Source: an uncultured Lachnospiraceae bacterium
Lineage (GTDB): Bacteria > Bacillota > Clostridia > Lachnospirales > Lachnospiraceae
DNA length: 39,405 nt
Assembly: GCA_910577785.1 (NCBI GenBank)
Contig: CAJTNT010000037.1
Coordinates: 1-39,405 of the forward strand
Reading direction: 5' to 3'
Below the pieces are notes generated by a model. It was not told the DNA's origin. It ran no database searches and saw only the letters and a list, made by a program, of their open reading frames with translations. Numbering within the stretch: position 1 is the stretch's first letter; each line of letters opens with the position of its first letter. Positions 26,415 through 35,419 of this stretch are shown one piece after another. Both the position numbers and the translations under genes were made by a program.

Positions 26415-26492
26415 TTAATTTTCAGGGATAAAACGCCCCTCATTGTCCGTCCCAGAAGATTGGGCAAAACACTGAATATGAGCATGTTATAG
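26415..26492 (+). pseudogene. Fragment of an AAA-ATPase-like/PD-(D/E)XK family gene, Walker A part
   Basis: KKLIFRDKTPLIVRPRRLGK followed by TLNMSML matches the N-terminal P-loop region of the PF09820-type AAA-ATPase-like proteins (VDKT...TRPRRFGKTLNMSML). The frame stops at 26490-26492, immediately after this motif. Nothing before or after it in this orientation continues the family. Confidence 0.65.
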
Positions 26493-26535
26493 CATTGCTT
26501 TTCCCTGAAACATACACGATAGGCAAAACCTAAAA

Positions 26536-26582
26536 GAACATCCGTACTTAGCCAAGTGTTTCCGTGGCTAATACAGATGTTC
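26536..26582. terminator. Long stem-loop, possible terminator
   Basis: GAACATCCGTACTTAGCCA (26536-26554) pairs with TGGCTAATACAGATGTTC (26565-26582) with few mismatches. On the minus strand it is followed by CTTTTAGGTTTT, a weak T-rich tract. It could end transcription of the methyltransferase operon upstream. Confidence 0.45.
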
Positions 26583-26616
26583 CTTTCCTCTACTATCTTT
26601 TGATAGCCTTCCGCCC

Positions 26617-26805
26617 TTAATTCCCTGCTGTATTTTTTTCATAAATCTGCAGCAGCGTCTTCTTCGCATCCTTTTCTAAGTCCTGGATGAAATCTGAGAC
26701 CTTTAACTCTAGGATAAATGACCGCCCCCGCAGGGAAGGGCTTTTCACCATAAGGTCTGACCTGCCATTTCCAGATTCACGGTTGGATTTGACCTGATAT
26801 TCCCC
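26617..26805 (-). pseudogene. C-terminal fragment of an AAA/PD-(D/E)XK (DUF1703-type) protein
   Basis: MGEYQVKSNRESGNGRSDLM, VKSPSLRGRSFILELKVSDF: the S/GRxDL(M/I)...ILELKV pattern is the nuclease-like C-terminal domain of the same AAA-ATPase-like family whose Walker A fragment lies inverted at 26415-26492. Here D is followed after 15 residues by ELK, a PD-(D/E)XK signature. It ends with a TAA at 26617-26619. Only about 62 codons remain. Confidence 0.65.
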
Positions 26806-26881
26806 ATTAATTGATTAATTAACTACTACCCACATATATCATACTCGTACACCAGACAATTAATATCCTGGTTGTATCTTC

Positions 26882-29800
26882 TCATCTCATTACTATACAC
26901 AGTACATTACTGCACGCTGTTTCATAACTATCATATTGCGGCATCGTTTTTAGTGCCGCCTTTAATTTCCTTCTCCTGCTATTTAAACTTCCGCTGTTTG
27001 GGAGTAAATACTTTCCGATTGAGTCTGAATTACAGTAAGAGTCCCACGCAGAAATTAACGCCTTTGTTTTAGACACAACTTCAAAATGCATATCATTAGA
27101 TAAATCATATGATGGGATTATTTTGTACGGTATTGTATGAATATGACGCGCCCCAAACCCTCCCTGCGGTTGAAAATCAGATATTGCCACAGCTAGGGCT
27201 TCACTATTCAGCATCCCGACAATAAATAACGCCTCTTCCTCCGTTTCAGCCAAATGCCAATACAAAGTTTGGTCAATAAGCAGCCTGCCCTTTTCCAATA
27301 GATTCAAATCCACATAAGCCGCACACGGATTTTTCCCACCAGCATTAGATAAAACCAACCACCGTCCTAAAGTAAAGTCCTGCTTCTCTAATTTGTTCCG
27401 CATATTAATTTTCTGAAATAGCTTTGATAACGACATCCCACTCTTCTCCTGGATTTCATGAAACACATAAGAAGTCCCAGGGTTCATCAAGGCAAAATCA
27501 TTATCCGCCAACCCTTTCCATCTTCCATCAACCTTTGTTCCAGGAAGCATCACTTTTACGGGATCCGAAACAATAAATGGGGATAAATGCTTTGAAATCA
27601 GACAGTCATACATATAGACATCGCTAAAGCCATCTGCTTCCAGTGTCCCACATACATCTTTGTGGGTATTACTGAGCAGATAAGACAAATCTGATAAATC
27701 CTTAATCTTTCTGATTGACCAGGAACCATTTGGCAACTGCACAAAATCGTGGAACAAGGCTGTCCTTGGCATAATATCCGCACCTTGATGAAATGCCCAT
27801 GGATTTGAATTAATAATATCCAAAAACTCGGCACTTTCGCCTTTATTTGTCCAGGCCGATCTGTTCCCCTGCCTATTCAACGTATAGCTGCATCCCCCAT
27901 ATACACCTGGCTCGGCGTATACTCTTCCCAAAAGCGGATACTCAGACTCCCTATCTGTCTTTCTTCCGCCAAGAACTACTGCTTTATTCTTAAACGTAGA
28001 AATCGGAAGTTCCCAGATAGTATCTATACTGGCAGCAACAGGATGCTGTGAATCCCGATACTTTCCCAGCCTAAACGGCTCATGATGATATCCGTTCAGA
28101 ATACTTCCTGGCATTACACACATCCACCGTGCCTCATCCTTTAAGTATTTCTCTATGGATGCCAGCAAAAACGCAGTTGCCAATTCCATGTGTAAATGAG
28201 ATGCTCCCGGCGGCTTTATTCCAAAAGCACCTGTTTTATATTGAAGCGTTCTTTTATATGGATTATCAGCCAGCTTACTCATTGCAAGCCATGGAGGGTT
28301 GGAAACAATACAGTTAAACTGATTTGTGACTAATCCAGGCTTATAGCTGTTATTCAAGATAAAATACCAAATTCCATTTTTGCCCTGCCTCTGAAGACGT
28401 TCAAGTTGGAGAACAAGGCTATACGCAGCCATCCTCTGTGCCTGGCTCTCAGCATGAGAAGGCGCTATGCCGCTTTCCATTTCCACTGCCGCAAGCAATG
28501 AATCCAACTGATTCTCCCTAAGGCTACTCTCTTTCTGTTCTGCTCTCTTCATGGCATATTTATAACATATAGACATGAAGGCATCAAAAATAGGCTGTTT
28601 ATCCGAAGTTAACATATATCCTGGCAGCTCAACCTCATTGCCTTCAAAACGCATAACATATGATTCTTGGCTATCGGAAGGCATACGATGCGTAATAGGA
28701 GTCGCGACAAATAGTGAATCCGCATGATAAATTGGAACCGTAATCTGCCCTCTATGATAGGGAAATAAATCCCTCATCGCCATAACCCAGTTTACTTTTG
28801 CCAGCATAACGGCAAGAGGATCAATATCAAATCCCATAACACAAGAAAATGCTATCTTATCTTTATCAGCATGGAATGTATTCACACCAATCCCATATTT
28901 ACTCCTAACACTTCGGATAGCCTCAATCAAAAAGACCCCAGAACCACAACACATATCCAAAATATGCGGCTCTTCCTCTAAATCCATAAGAGCATACTCT
29001 ACCATGCTCCTTGCAACCCAATGGGGTGTAAAATCCTGTCCCATAAGCAGCCTATGTTCACGATCAGACAATTGTGCCAGCAATGCCCCAAACAAATCCT
29101 CTTCAGCTACTATTCTAAAATCATAGCTACACAATAGCTGTTGGATATTTTTAGCACTGCCAACAATTCCATCAACATAAGGCGTATTATTAAGCCATCC
29201 AAAATAATCATACTCAACAAGATTCTGAATATTCTTTTGTAAGAAATACTGACCGTTTAGTATTTTGATGATATCTTCATCATTACAAATCAGCGGGGAT
29301 CCATTCAGTATATTTGCGCATATCATTTTTGCAGCGGTTACTAAATAATACTCATTTGTATAGGTATCTACAGAAAAGGCTCCATAGTCTGAAACACCCA
29401 AATATGCAACAAAATTCTGCCATACCCCCTTTATTAAATCTGCATATTTAGGATTTGACTGCATTGCCTTTGTAACCACTTCTTTATATTGTACAATTTC
29501 CTTATGATAAAAATCACTTTCCACTCCAAAATCAAGCACCAATGCTTTTGCAGTAAGAATCCTGGATTGTTCTCTGCTTAAATACTTATTGACAAACAGC
29601 TCAAACTTCCGTGATTCTTCATCCGTTCCTAACGACAGATCTACGAAATCTGCCGGTTTCAGCTGGATATCTTCCGCCCCTAACAATCTGCCTCTATCCT
29701 GGTTTCCAATCATAGAAATTGTATATCCATACCACCTCACAGTATCTGATAAGACCCCAAGAATCTCAATCTCATCAATACCAACATTACACAATGCCGC

Positions 29801-30106
29801 ACAATATTGCTCTACTTGATGATAACCTTCCTTAAAAATTCCTGGTATCTTAAGATTCTTCTCATACTCAATAACGGTTTTCCCAACAACAGCATCGGCA
29901 AACCCATTCCTGTCATTCCCTTTTGGATTCGCAAAATGAAGATATGTTTCCGTACCCATCACATGCTCTTGAATCCACCATGGCGAATCTGGGAATATTT
30001 TACTCAGGCTGGCCGACAGCAAATGTCTGAGCCTGTCTTCTGCCGAACCATTATCTATTTCATTCTGAGCAGTAATAGCAAAAGATTTTAATTCTTCTTT
30101 ATTCAT
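26882..30106 (-). CDS. Large N6-adenine methyltransferase with N-terminal nuclease-like domain
   Basis: 1074 residues from the ATG at 30106 (overlaps the stop of the preceding gene; an earlier ATG at 30154 lies inside that gene). The N-terminal domain (1-150) has D71, E80-Y-E82-K and Q97xxxY101, reminiscent of PD-(D/E)XK nucleases with a QxxxY helix. A long helical region follows. A class I methyltransferase has FTPHWVA, DMCCGSGVFLIEA (SAM-binding motif I, about residue 382), GFDIDPLAV and NPPW (catalytic motif IV, about residue 603). The C-terminal part may be a target-recognition domain. The layout resembles type IIG/Eco57I-like enzymes and PglX-type methylases. The nuclease call is tentative. 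Confidence 0.82.
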   Translation of the reverse strand: MNKEELKSFAITAQNEIDNGSAEDRLRHLLSASLSKIFPDSPWWIQEHVMGTETYLHFANPKGNDRNGFADAVVGKTVIEYEKNLKIPGIFKEGYHQVEQYCAALCNVGIDEIEILGVLSDTVRWYGYTISMIGNQDRGRLLGAEDIQLKPADFVDLSLGTDEESRKFELFVNKYLSREQSRILTAKALVLDFGVESDFYHKEIVQYKEVVTKAMQSNPKYADLIKGVWQNFVAYLGVSDYGAFSVDTYTNEYYLVTAAKMICANILNGSPLICNDEDIIKILNGQYFLQKNIQNLVEYDYFGWLNNTPYVDGIVGSAKNIQQLLCSYDFRIVAEEDLFGALLAQLSDREHRLLMGQDFTPHWVARSMVEYALMDLEEEPHILDMCCGSGVFLIEAIRSVRSKYGIGVNTFHADKDKIAFSCVMGFDIDPLAVMLAKVNWVMAMRDLFPYHRGQITVPIYHADSLFVATPITHRMPSDSQESYVMRFEGNEVELPGYMLTSDKQPIFDAFMSICYKYAMKRAEQKESSLRENQLDSLLAAVEMESGIAPSHAESQAQRMAAYSLVLQLERLQRQGKNGIWYFILNNSYKPGLVTNQFNCIVSNPPWLAMSKLADNPYKRTLQYKTGAFGIKPPGASHLHMELATAFLLASIEKYLKDEARWMCVMPGSILNGYHHEPFRLGKYRDSQHPVAASIDTIWELPISTFKNKAVVLGGRKTDRESEYPLLGRVYAEPGVYGGCSYTLNRQGNRSAWTNKGESAEFLDIINSNPWAFHQGADIMPRTALFHDFVQLPNGSWSIRKIKDLSDLSYLLSNTHKDVCGTLEADGFSDVYMYDCLISKHLSPFIVSDPVKVMLPGTKVDGRWKGLADNDFALMNPGTSYVFHEIQEKSGMSLSKLFQKINMRNKLEKQDFTLGRWLVLSNAGGKNPCAAYVDLNLLEKGRLLIDQTLYWHLAETEEEALFIVGMLNSEALAVAISDFQPQGGFGARHIHTIPYKIIPSYDLSNDMHFEVVSKTKALISAWDSYCNSDSIGKYLLPNSGSLNSRRRKLKAALKTMPQYDSYETACSNVLCIVMR

Positions 30107-32081
30107 GTTTTTTTCGACCAGTCCTTTCTTGCATTTTTTTTGCACATAACCCATCCAACTGCTTTTTTATCAATAAGCTATCTGCCCCAAACGGAGATAA
30201 CACAACTTCATCTATCTGATTTTGAAGATCTTCTGTTATATTCCCGTCTTTCAAGATCCTTCTCCCAAGCCCTTCCAGCATTTTTTCGCTTTCATGCCCT
30301 AGCTTGGGAAACATTATTTTTCGCATATGGCTTGCTTCGATTTTCAGCGCACCGCCCCCCATGGCGGTTCCAGAAACCTCAAGGAAAGTTTTGGCCCAGG
30401 TGGAATTTAAAAATGCAAACGCTCTCATCCTAGCAAATGGATCCTGATTCCACAGTGTTATAAAATTTGCATCTACCACAATCTCTTTGCCAATGCTTTG
30501 ATTTACAAATATAACTTCTGGGCTGCCGCCACAGACACGGGGCATACACAAGTTAGGCATGTGTCTCTCTTTGAGTACCGGAAGCATATACCAGAATCTC
30601 TCAAACCCACTATCTGTTTTTTTCTCATTTGTTATCACTGCTGATAATTCCTTAAAAGGCCTTTTGTGTAATGGCGATATGTATTTTTCTCCTTCTGAAA
30701 TGTAGTCATCCAAATCGGAATCCATGACAGAGAATTTCATTGCAGCCTTATGGGATATCCTTTGATAATCTTTATTTCGGACTTGATCCTGTACATAAAT
30801 TATACATTTTTTCAACTCATCATAGGCTACGACAAGCCCCTCTATATCATTTCTCTTTTTATAGGCTTTCTTAAAATTATCTACTCCGATCCGAATATTC
30901 TTTCCATACCAGTCTTCTGTTTGTGCCAATAATGCAGAGCCTTCCTCAGAAATCACTTGCACATAAAAAAAATCATTTGCCCCGGTTCTTAAGCCTTGGC
31001 CTATTGACCAGCCTAAAACAGATAAAGATTCATATTTCACATCCGTAAACCGTGCCACCAATACCCCAATTTCATTCGGCAGGCACTGCGTTTCTCTAAT
31101 ATGCAGCCTATCCTCTTCGCGAACCCATTTCTGGCCTGAAAGTTCACTCATCAGCCTTGAAAATAACTCCAACGATGGGACGGTTCTTGCCTGAAATCCC
31201 TCACCTACAAATGATGTTCCCAAAAATAAAATCTTGCTTAGCGCATCATACCCAACATTATCATGATATTTCATCTTACCAACAAGCGAATCTGAATTAA
31301 TAATCCCTGCACCCATTTCCAAAAATATTGTCTTGGCACAGCACTTGGCTAACGGCTTATTCTTTTTCCTCCTGGATATAACAAGACATGTTTTGATTTC
31401 CGTATTATCAAACCATGAAGATTCTGTATCCTTCGCAATAACGATAATATCAAAGCAGCGTAAGAGAAGATACTGTATCGGCAATGCATAGTCTCTATTC
31501 AGCCATGTTTCAGGTACGACCATCGCCATATACCCACCTTGCTTTACAATGGATGCGCATAAAAAAAACGACGGTACCGACATATCAGAAAGACCCGAAT
31601 ACCTTTTCGCAATATCAAGGTAGAGCTGTTTCTCGCTATCACTTAGGACAACTGACTGCTGGATATGTTTTATTAAATTTTTCCTCAGTTCTTTGCCATC
31701 TGGAAGTCCAACTTCCGAATTGCTTTTTAGCGTTTGATACCTGACATACGGTGGATTCGTAATTACCAAATCCCATCCTTGCGTAATATTGATATCCTCA
31801 CTTTTAAAAGCATCGCCTCTAATTACATGAGCATCTGGAATATTCCCTTTGCAGCTTTTTATCACATCTGCATCAATGTCTATCCCTGTAATCTTTTCTG
31901 CCTGAGGGAATTTCATATAGGCCGCCCTCAATAAGTCTCCCTGGCCAACCATTGGATCAATGATAGTCTTAATGCTTAGATTAGCTGGCAGCAATGACAC
32001 CAACAATTCCCCCACCCGTTTTCCTGAGAATACTTGCCCATATCTTTTTACTTTTAGACTATCATCCCCGTAGTGCGGCAT
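30099..32081 (-). CDS. Eco57I-like class I DNA adenine methyltransferase
   Basis: 660 residues. SAM-binding motif I DPMVGQGD (42-49), acidic GIDIDADV after the second strand (66-73) and catalytic NPPYVRYQ (109-116), the gamma-type N6-adenine methyltransferase order. Residues 300-660 lack obvious motifs and probably hold target recognition and helical parts. GAAAGGGTG precedes the ATG, which lies within the end of the upstream methylase gene (20-bp overlap). It overlaps the next methylase by 8 bp, so the three genes are tightly coupled. Confidence 0.85.
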   Translation of the reverse strand: MPHYGDDSLKVKRYGQVFSGKRVGELLVSLLPANLSIKTIIDPMVGQGDLLRAAYMKFPQAEKITGIDIDADVIKSCKGNIPDAHVIRGDAFKSEDINITQGWDLVITNPPYVRYQTLKSNSEVGLPDGKELRKNLIKHIQQSVVLSDSEKQLYLDIAKRYSGLSDMSVPSFFLCASIVKQGGYMAMVVPETWLNRDYALPIQYLLLRCFDIIVIAKDTESSWFDNTEIKTCLVISRRKKNKPLAKCCAKTIFLEMGAGIINSDSLVGKMKYHDNVGYDALSKILFLGTSFVGEGFQARTVPSLELFSRLMSELSGQKWVREEDRLHIRETQCLPNEIGVLVARFTDVKYESLSVLGWSIGQGLRTGANDFFYVQVISEEGSALLAQTEDWYGKNIRIGVDNFKKAYKKRNDIEGLVVAYDELKKCIIYVQDQVRNKDYQRISHKAAMKFSVMDSDLDDYISEGEKYISPLHKRPFKELSAVITNEKKTDSGFERFWYMLPVLKERHMPNLCMPRVCGGSPEVIFVNQSIGKEIVVDANFITLWNQDPFARMRAFAFLNSTWAKTFLEVSGTAMGGGALKIEASHMRKIMFPKLGHESEKMLEGLGRRILKDGNITEDLQNQIDEVVLSPFGADSLLIKKQLDGLCAKKMQERTGRKKHE

Positions 32082-33861
32082 CTATAACACCCTTTCTCAA
32101 TTGGCGGATAAGAACATATGCATCTTTGGCATCATATGTCACCCGTATCTTATGGCGAAGACATTCATTTACATACAACGAGTATACTCGCCGTTCATCA
32201 AAACAATCCCCATCCTCCAGCGAAATGATTACCCTCTTGATAATATCTTCTTCCTGCTCATATAGTTTGGCATTTTCCACGTTTTTATTAAGCAGCAACA
32301 ATGGATCCCCCTGTACAGAAGCCTCTGAAACAACCTGCTTAAAGCTAGACTGTTTTTTGTCCAAGATACTAGTTAAGCCAATATTCAAGCCCGCATCTGC
32401 AATAGCGTCCTCAAATGCAGACCAAACTCGTGCTTTGGCTGCATGAAAGACGACCGCAGCATAAGAAGCATTTTTTAATACCCTCCCTATTTCTGAAAAA
32501 ACATCTGTGAGCATCTTCTGATATTCTTGAATTCCTTTATTCTGAGATGGACTGATAATGATTTCCTTGTCTCTCTCCGTAGGTTGCCCCAACCACAATT
32601 CATTAATCTGATTCACTTCCGCATAAGGGATAAAATCCCCAAATGGCGGATCCGTAAACACAAAATCGATAGAATCGTTTTGTTCACTAAGCATCTGGCT
32701 CGTATTGTTCTTGACAACAAATCTCCCTGTACAATTTTCCAGCAGCTTATATGCCTCATAAAACGGCGTTACCTTTCTTTCAATACCCATAAGAATATTC
32801 TTCTCAACTGGAAGTTTGCTTATATAGAGAACGCCACTTTGTGCGCCGGTCAAGACAAAGTCTTTTGCTTTTTTCTTAGCTACTACACGTGTCATAAGTG
32901 TACAGTGTGAAGCGTTATAGCTAAGTAAGACCAGCCTTATCGCATCCCTGATTTCTGTTTTATAGCTATCGGCCGCATCCCACAGTTTACGCATAATCAG
33001 ATAATTACGCGCTGTGTAAAACTGATGCAGAAAAATAATCCCGAAATGATAGCCCTTTCGGTAAAGCTCTCCCCATTGAATTTCCTTGGGACTATCCTTT
33101 AAATTCTGTAATTCGTTTTCAATTTCAATGGCTTTGTCTAAATCATTAGCAGTTGCCGGCCGATCCCAGCTGCACCCATCTGTTGTACCATAAACCCAAG
33201 CTGGAATACGTTTCTTGCGCATACTTACCTTGCCTGTTATTCCATCGTAATATTCCTCTGTTTGATACGGCATCTCATCCACACCAGATCTTTCCGCACA
33301 ATAAGGACACACGATTTCTTTTTCAAACTGAACCGGGTTTCTTTTCGTTCCACAATCAAAAAAGGATATCTCTTTTCCGCAATGTGGGCAAAGCAATATT
33401 TCTGACCAGATAATATACCTTACAATGCCGGCTTTTCCGTCTGGATCTTCTGCAAAATAGTAATCATTAAGCAATTTTTTCCCTTTATCAATAAATCCAC
33501 GGATTGCGTTTTTAAAATCATCTGCCTTCAATCTATTGGTAAGGGTTTTTGCCGCAAAGGCACCATAGCTTCCTATCTCATAACCTATCGCATTTCTGGC
33601 TCCCCATGCAGGCTCTGCGCCTAACTCTTCTGCCAACCTCTTCATTTTATCTGTGGGATGCTCGCATAAAAGCGCTGCAATCCCTGTACTTCCACTTCCG
33701 CCAAAGGTGTCCAAAATCGTATCACCTGGCTTAGTGATTGACGCAATATATACCGCTATCGACTCGGGTGATATTTTAGTCGGATATGAAAATGTATTAA
33801 AGAACGCACCATTTCGTGCTGAGGGAAGAGGCCTTTCAAACAATTTTTTAATATCTCCCAC
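32062..33861 (-). CDS. Beta-class DNA methyltransferase with zinc-ribbon insert
   Basis: 599 residues from a GTG at 33861 preceded by AAAGGAGG at ideal spacing; an ATG 54 bp upstream has no such site. SAM motif DTFGGSGSTG (about 51-60) here precedes the catalytic DPPFGD (about 402-407) by a long insert containing two CxxC pairs (CPHC near 158, CPYC near 184), a likely zinc ribbon. This N6/N4 methylase layout resembles DUF1156-like proteins. First gene of the three-methylase operon; target base not predictable. Confidence 0.83.
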   Translation of the reverse strand: MGDIKKLFERPLPSARNGAFFNTFSYPTKISPESIAVYIASITKPGDTILDTFGGSGSTGIAALLCEHPTDKMKRLAEELGAEPAWGARNAIGYEIGSYGAFAAKTLTNRLKADDFKNAIRGFIDKGKKLLNDYYFAEDPDGKAGIVRYIIWSEILLCPHCGKEISFFDCGTKRNPVQFEKEIVCPYCAERSGVDEMPYQTEEYYDGITGKVSMRKKRIPAWVYGTTDGCSWDRPATANDLDKAIEIENELQNLKDSPKEIQWGELYRKGYHFGIIFLHQFYTARNYLIMRKLWDAADSYKTEIRDAIRLVLLSYNASHCTLMTRVVAKKKAKDFVLTGAQSGVLYISKLPVEKNILMGIERKVTPFYEAYKLLENCTGRFVVKNNTSQMLSEQNDSIDFVFTDPPFGDFIPYAEVNQINELWLGQPTERDKEIIISPSQNKGIQEYQKMLTDVFSEIGRVLKNASYAAVVFHAAKARVWSAFEDAIADAGLNIGLTSILDKKQSSFKQVVSEASVQGDPLLLLNKNVENAKLYEQEEDIIKRVIISLEDGDCFDERRVYSLYVNECLRHKIRVTYDAKDAYVLIRQLRKGVIDAALRG

Positions 33862-34141
33862 CTTATAACCTCCTTTATTCCCATAATCTTTTCTGCTCTC
33901 CATAACATATTTCACAAAGAAATGTATCGGTTAAAAGGCAGAAAATTCAAAATATATTTTACTATATCCCGTTCTATAAATCAACAAATTTGACTATTCA
34001 TCCTCAAAATTTCTCTAGCAAAGTCCCGTATACTATAGTATAATAAAAGTCATATACTTGCCATGTATTTTTTCCATAACACCTAAGAAAGCCTGAAAAA
34101 TCAACAATTTAAGGCCTGAAATGATAGAAAGGAGCAAGCCC
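33862..34141. promoter_or_regulatory. Divergent intergenic region between methylase operon and sbcD
   Basis: AT-rich, without a gene. A perfect palindrome, ATACTATAGTAT, lies near 34031-34042 and runs into TATAAT-like sequence oriented towards sbcD; a matching -35 box is not clear. On the minus strand TTGTTG with TATAGT/TAGTAA is a weak candidate for the methylase promoter. It presumably holds both promoters, but I cannot place them with confidence. Confidence 0.35.
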
Positions 34142-35413
34142 TTGAAATTTTTACATTTAGCGGATTTGCATCTGGGAAAGTCCCTCTATGGGGTTTCGCT
34201 GATTGACAACAAGGATCAGGAAACCTGGATGGAACGTTTCCTGGAGAAAGCGGCAGCGCTGATGCCTGACGCCATTGTGCTTTCTGGCGATATTTATGAC
34301 AGAAGTTCCCCTTCTGGCGATGCCGTTGCATTGTTTGACGACATGCTGACCCGGCTGGCCAAACTGGAGATTCCCGTGCTGATGGTGGCCGGCAACCATG
34401 ATTCCGGGCAGCGGCTGGCCTTTGCAGGGGAAATTTTAGCCAAACAGAACGTCTATATCGGCGGCATGCCAACGGAGGAAATCTGCCATGTGGCTCTGCC
34501 AGAAAAGGACGGTTCCGGGGTTGGTGCGGATGAGGTGACTTTCTGGCTGATGCCCTATGTATTCCCTGCTGCAATCGCCCAGAAACTGGGGGATGACTCC
34601 ATCAAGGATTATGAAACCGCCGTAAAAACGCTGCTGGAACGGCAGGACATTGATTTCTCCAAACGGAACGTGCTGGTCTGCCACCAGAATGTCACGGCTG
34701 GCGGCAAGGAAGCGGAGCGGGGCGGCTCAGAATCCATGGTGGGCGGCGTGGGGCAGATTGACTATCAGGTATTTGACGGCTTTGACTATGTGGCGCTGGG
34801 GCATATCCATTCTTCCTATCCTGTAGGGCGGCCAGAGGTACGGTATGCAGGGACGCCCCTGTGCTACCATTTCGATGAGCTGAAGCAGCCCCGCAAAGGC
34901 CCGCTGCTGGTGGAGCTGGGGGCTAAAGGCACAGAAGCCAGGATAACCCCCCTGTTCCTTGCCCCCCTCCATCCCATGCGGGAAATCCGTGGGGCTTATG
35001 AGGAAATTAAGACGGCAGAGGAAGCGGGAACTTCCAAGGGGGAATACCTGCGGATTGTCCTCACCGACCGGCGGGTTACGCCGGAAATTTCCGCATATCT
35101 GCGGGAACTGTTCCGCCAGCGGGACAGCATCGTGATGGAGCTAGCGTCTGATTACCGGGAACTGTCTGCCATGACAGCGGATGCCTATGTGCCGGGCGGG
35201 GAGCAAAAATCCATCGAAGAATATTTCACAGAACTCTACCGGGAACGCAAGAGGCAGGCAGAGCCAGAGCCAAAGGATCTGCAGCTATTCCGCTTCGCGG
35301 CGGACAAGGTGCGGGACAGGATGCAGGAAGCAGATACTACAGAGAAACGGGAAGACGCCCTCCAGAAGGACGCAGAGAAACTCTTGGATTATATTTTGGC
35401 ACAGGAGGCATGA
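34142..35413 (+). CDS. sbcD: SbcD, nuclease subunit of the SbcCD (Mre11-Rad50-like) complex
   Basis: 423 residues from a TTG at 34142; GAAAGGAG lies seven bases upstream and MKFLHLADLHLGK is the canonical N-terminus (an ATG at 34121 would put the ribosome binding site inside the gene). Metallophosphoesterase motifs: DLH, SGDIYDR, GNHDS, CHQN, GHIH. It forms a Mn-dependent exo/endonuclease with SbcC that opens hairpins and protein-blocked DNA ends. The product ends 6 bp before sbcC, the usual operon arrangement. Length normal for the family. Confidence 0.95.
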   Translation: MKFLHLADLHLGKSLYGVSLIDNKDQETWMERFLEKAAALMPDAIVLSGDIYDRSSPSGDAVALFDDMLTRLAKLEIPVLMVAGNHDSGQRLAFAGEILAKQNVYIGGMPTEEICHVALPEKDGSGVGADEVTFWLMPYVFPAAIAQKLGDDSIKDYETAVKTLLERQDIDFSKRNVLVCHQNVTAGGKEAERGGSESMVGGVGQIDYQVFDGFDYVALGHIHSSYPVGRPEVRYAGTPLCYHFDELKQPRKGPLLVELGAKGTEARITPLFLAPLHPMREIRGAYEEIKTAEEAGTSKGEYLRIVLTDRRVTPEISAYLRELFRQRDSIVMELASDYRELSAMTADAYVPGGEQKSIEEYFTELYRERKRQAEPEPKDLQLFRFAADKVRDRMQEADTTEKREDALQKDAEKLLDYILAQEA

Positions 35414-35419
35414 TTTGTT

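Noticed and set aside
26882..33861. BREX, DISARM or type I restriction system
   Set aside because: No helicase, PglZ, BrxC, DrmA/B, HsdS or HsdR-like gene is present between or next to the methylases; only methylase-type genes are seen.
33862..33915. ATG start at 33915 for the first methylase
   Set aside because: A perfect AAAGGAGG lies inside this extension at ideal distance from the GTG at 33861, and the extension has no family similarity that I recognise.
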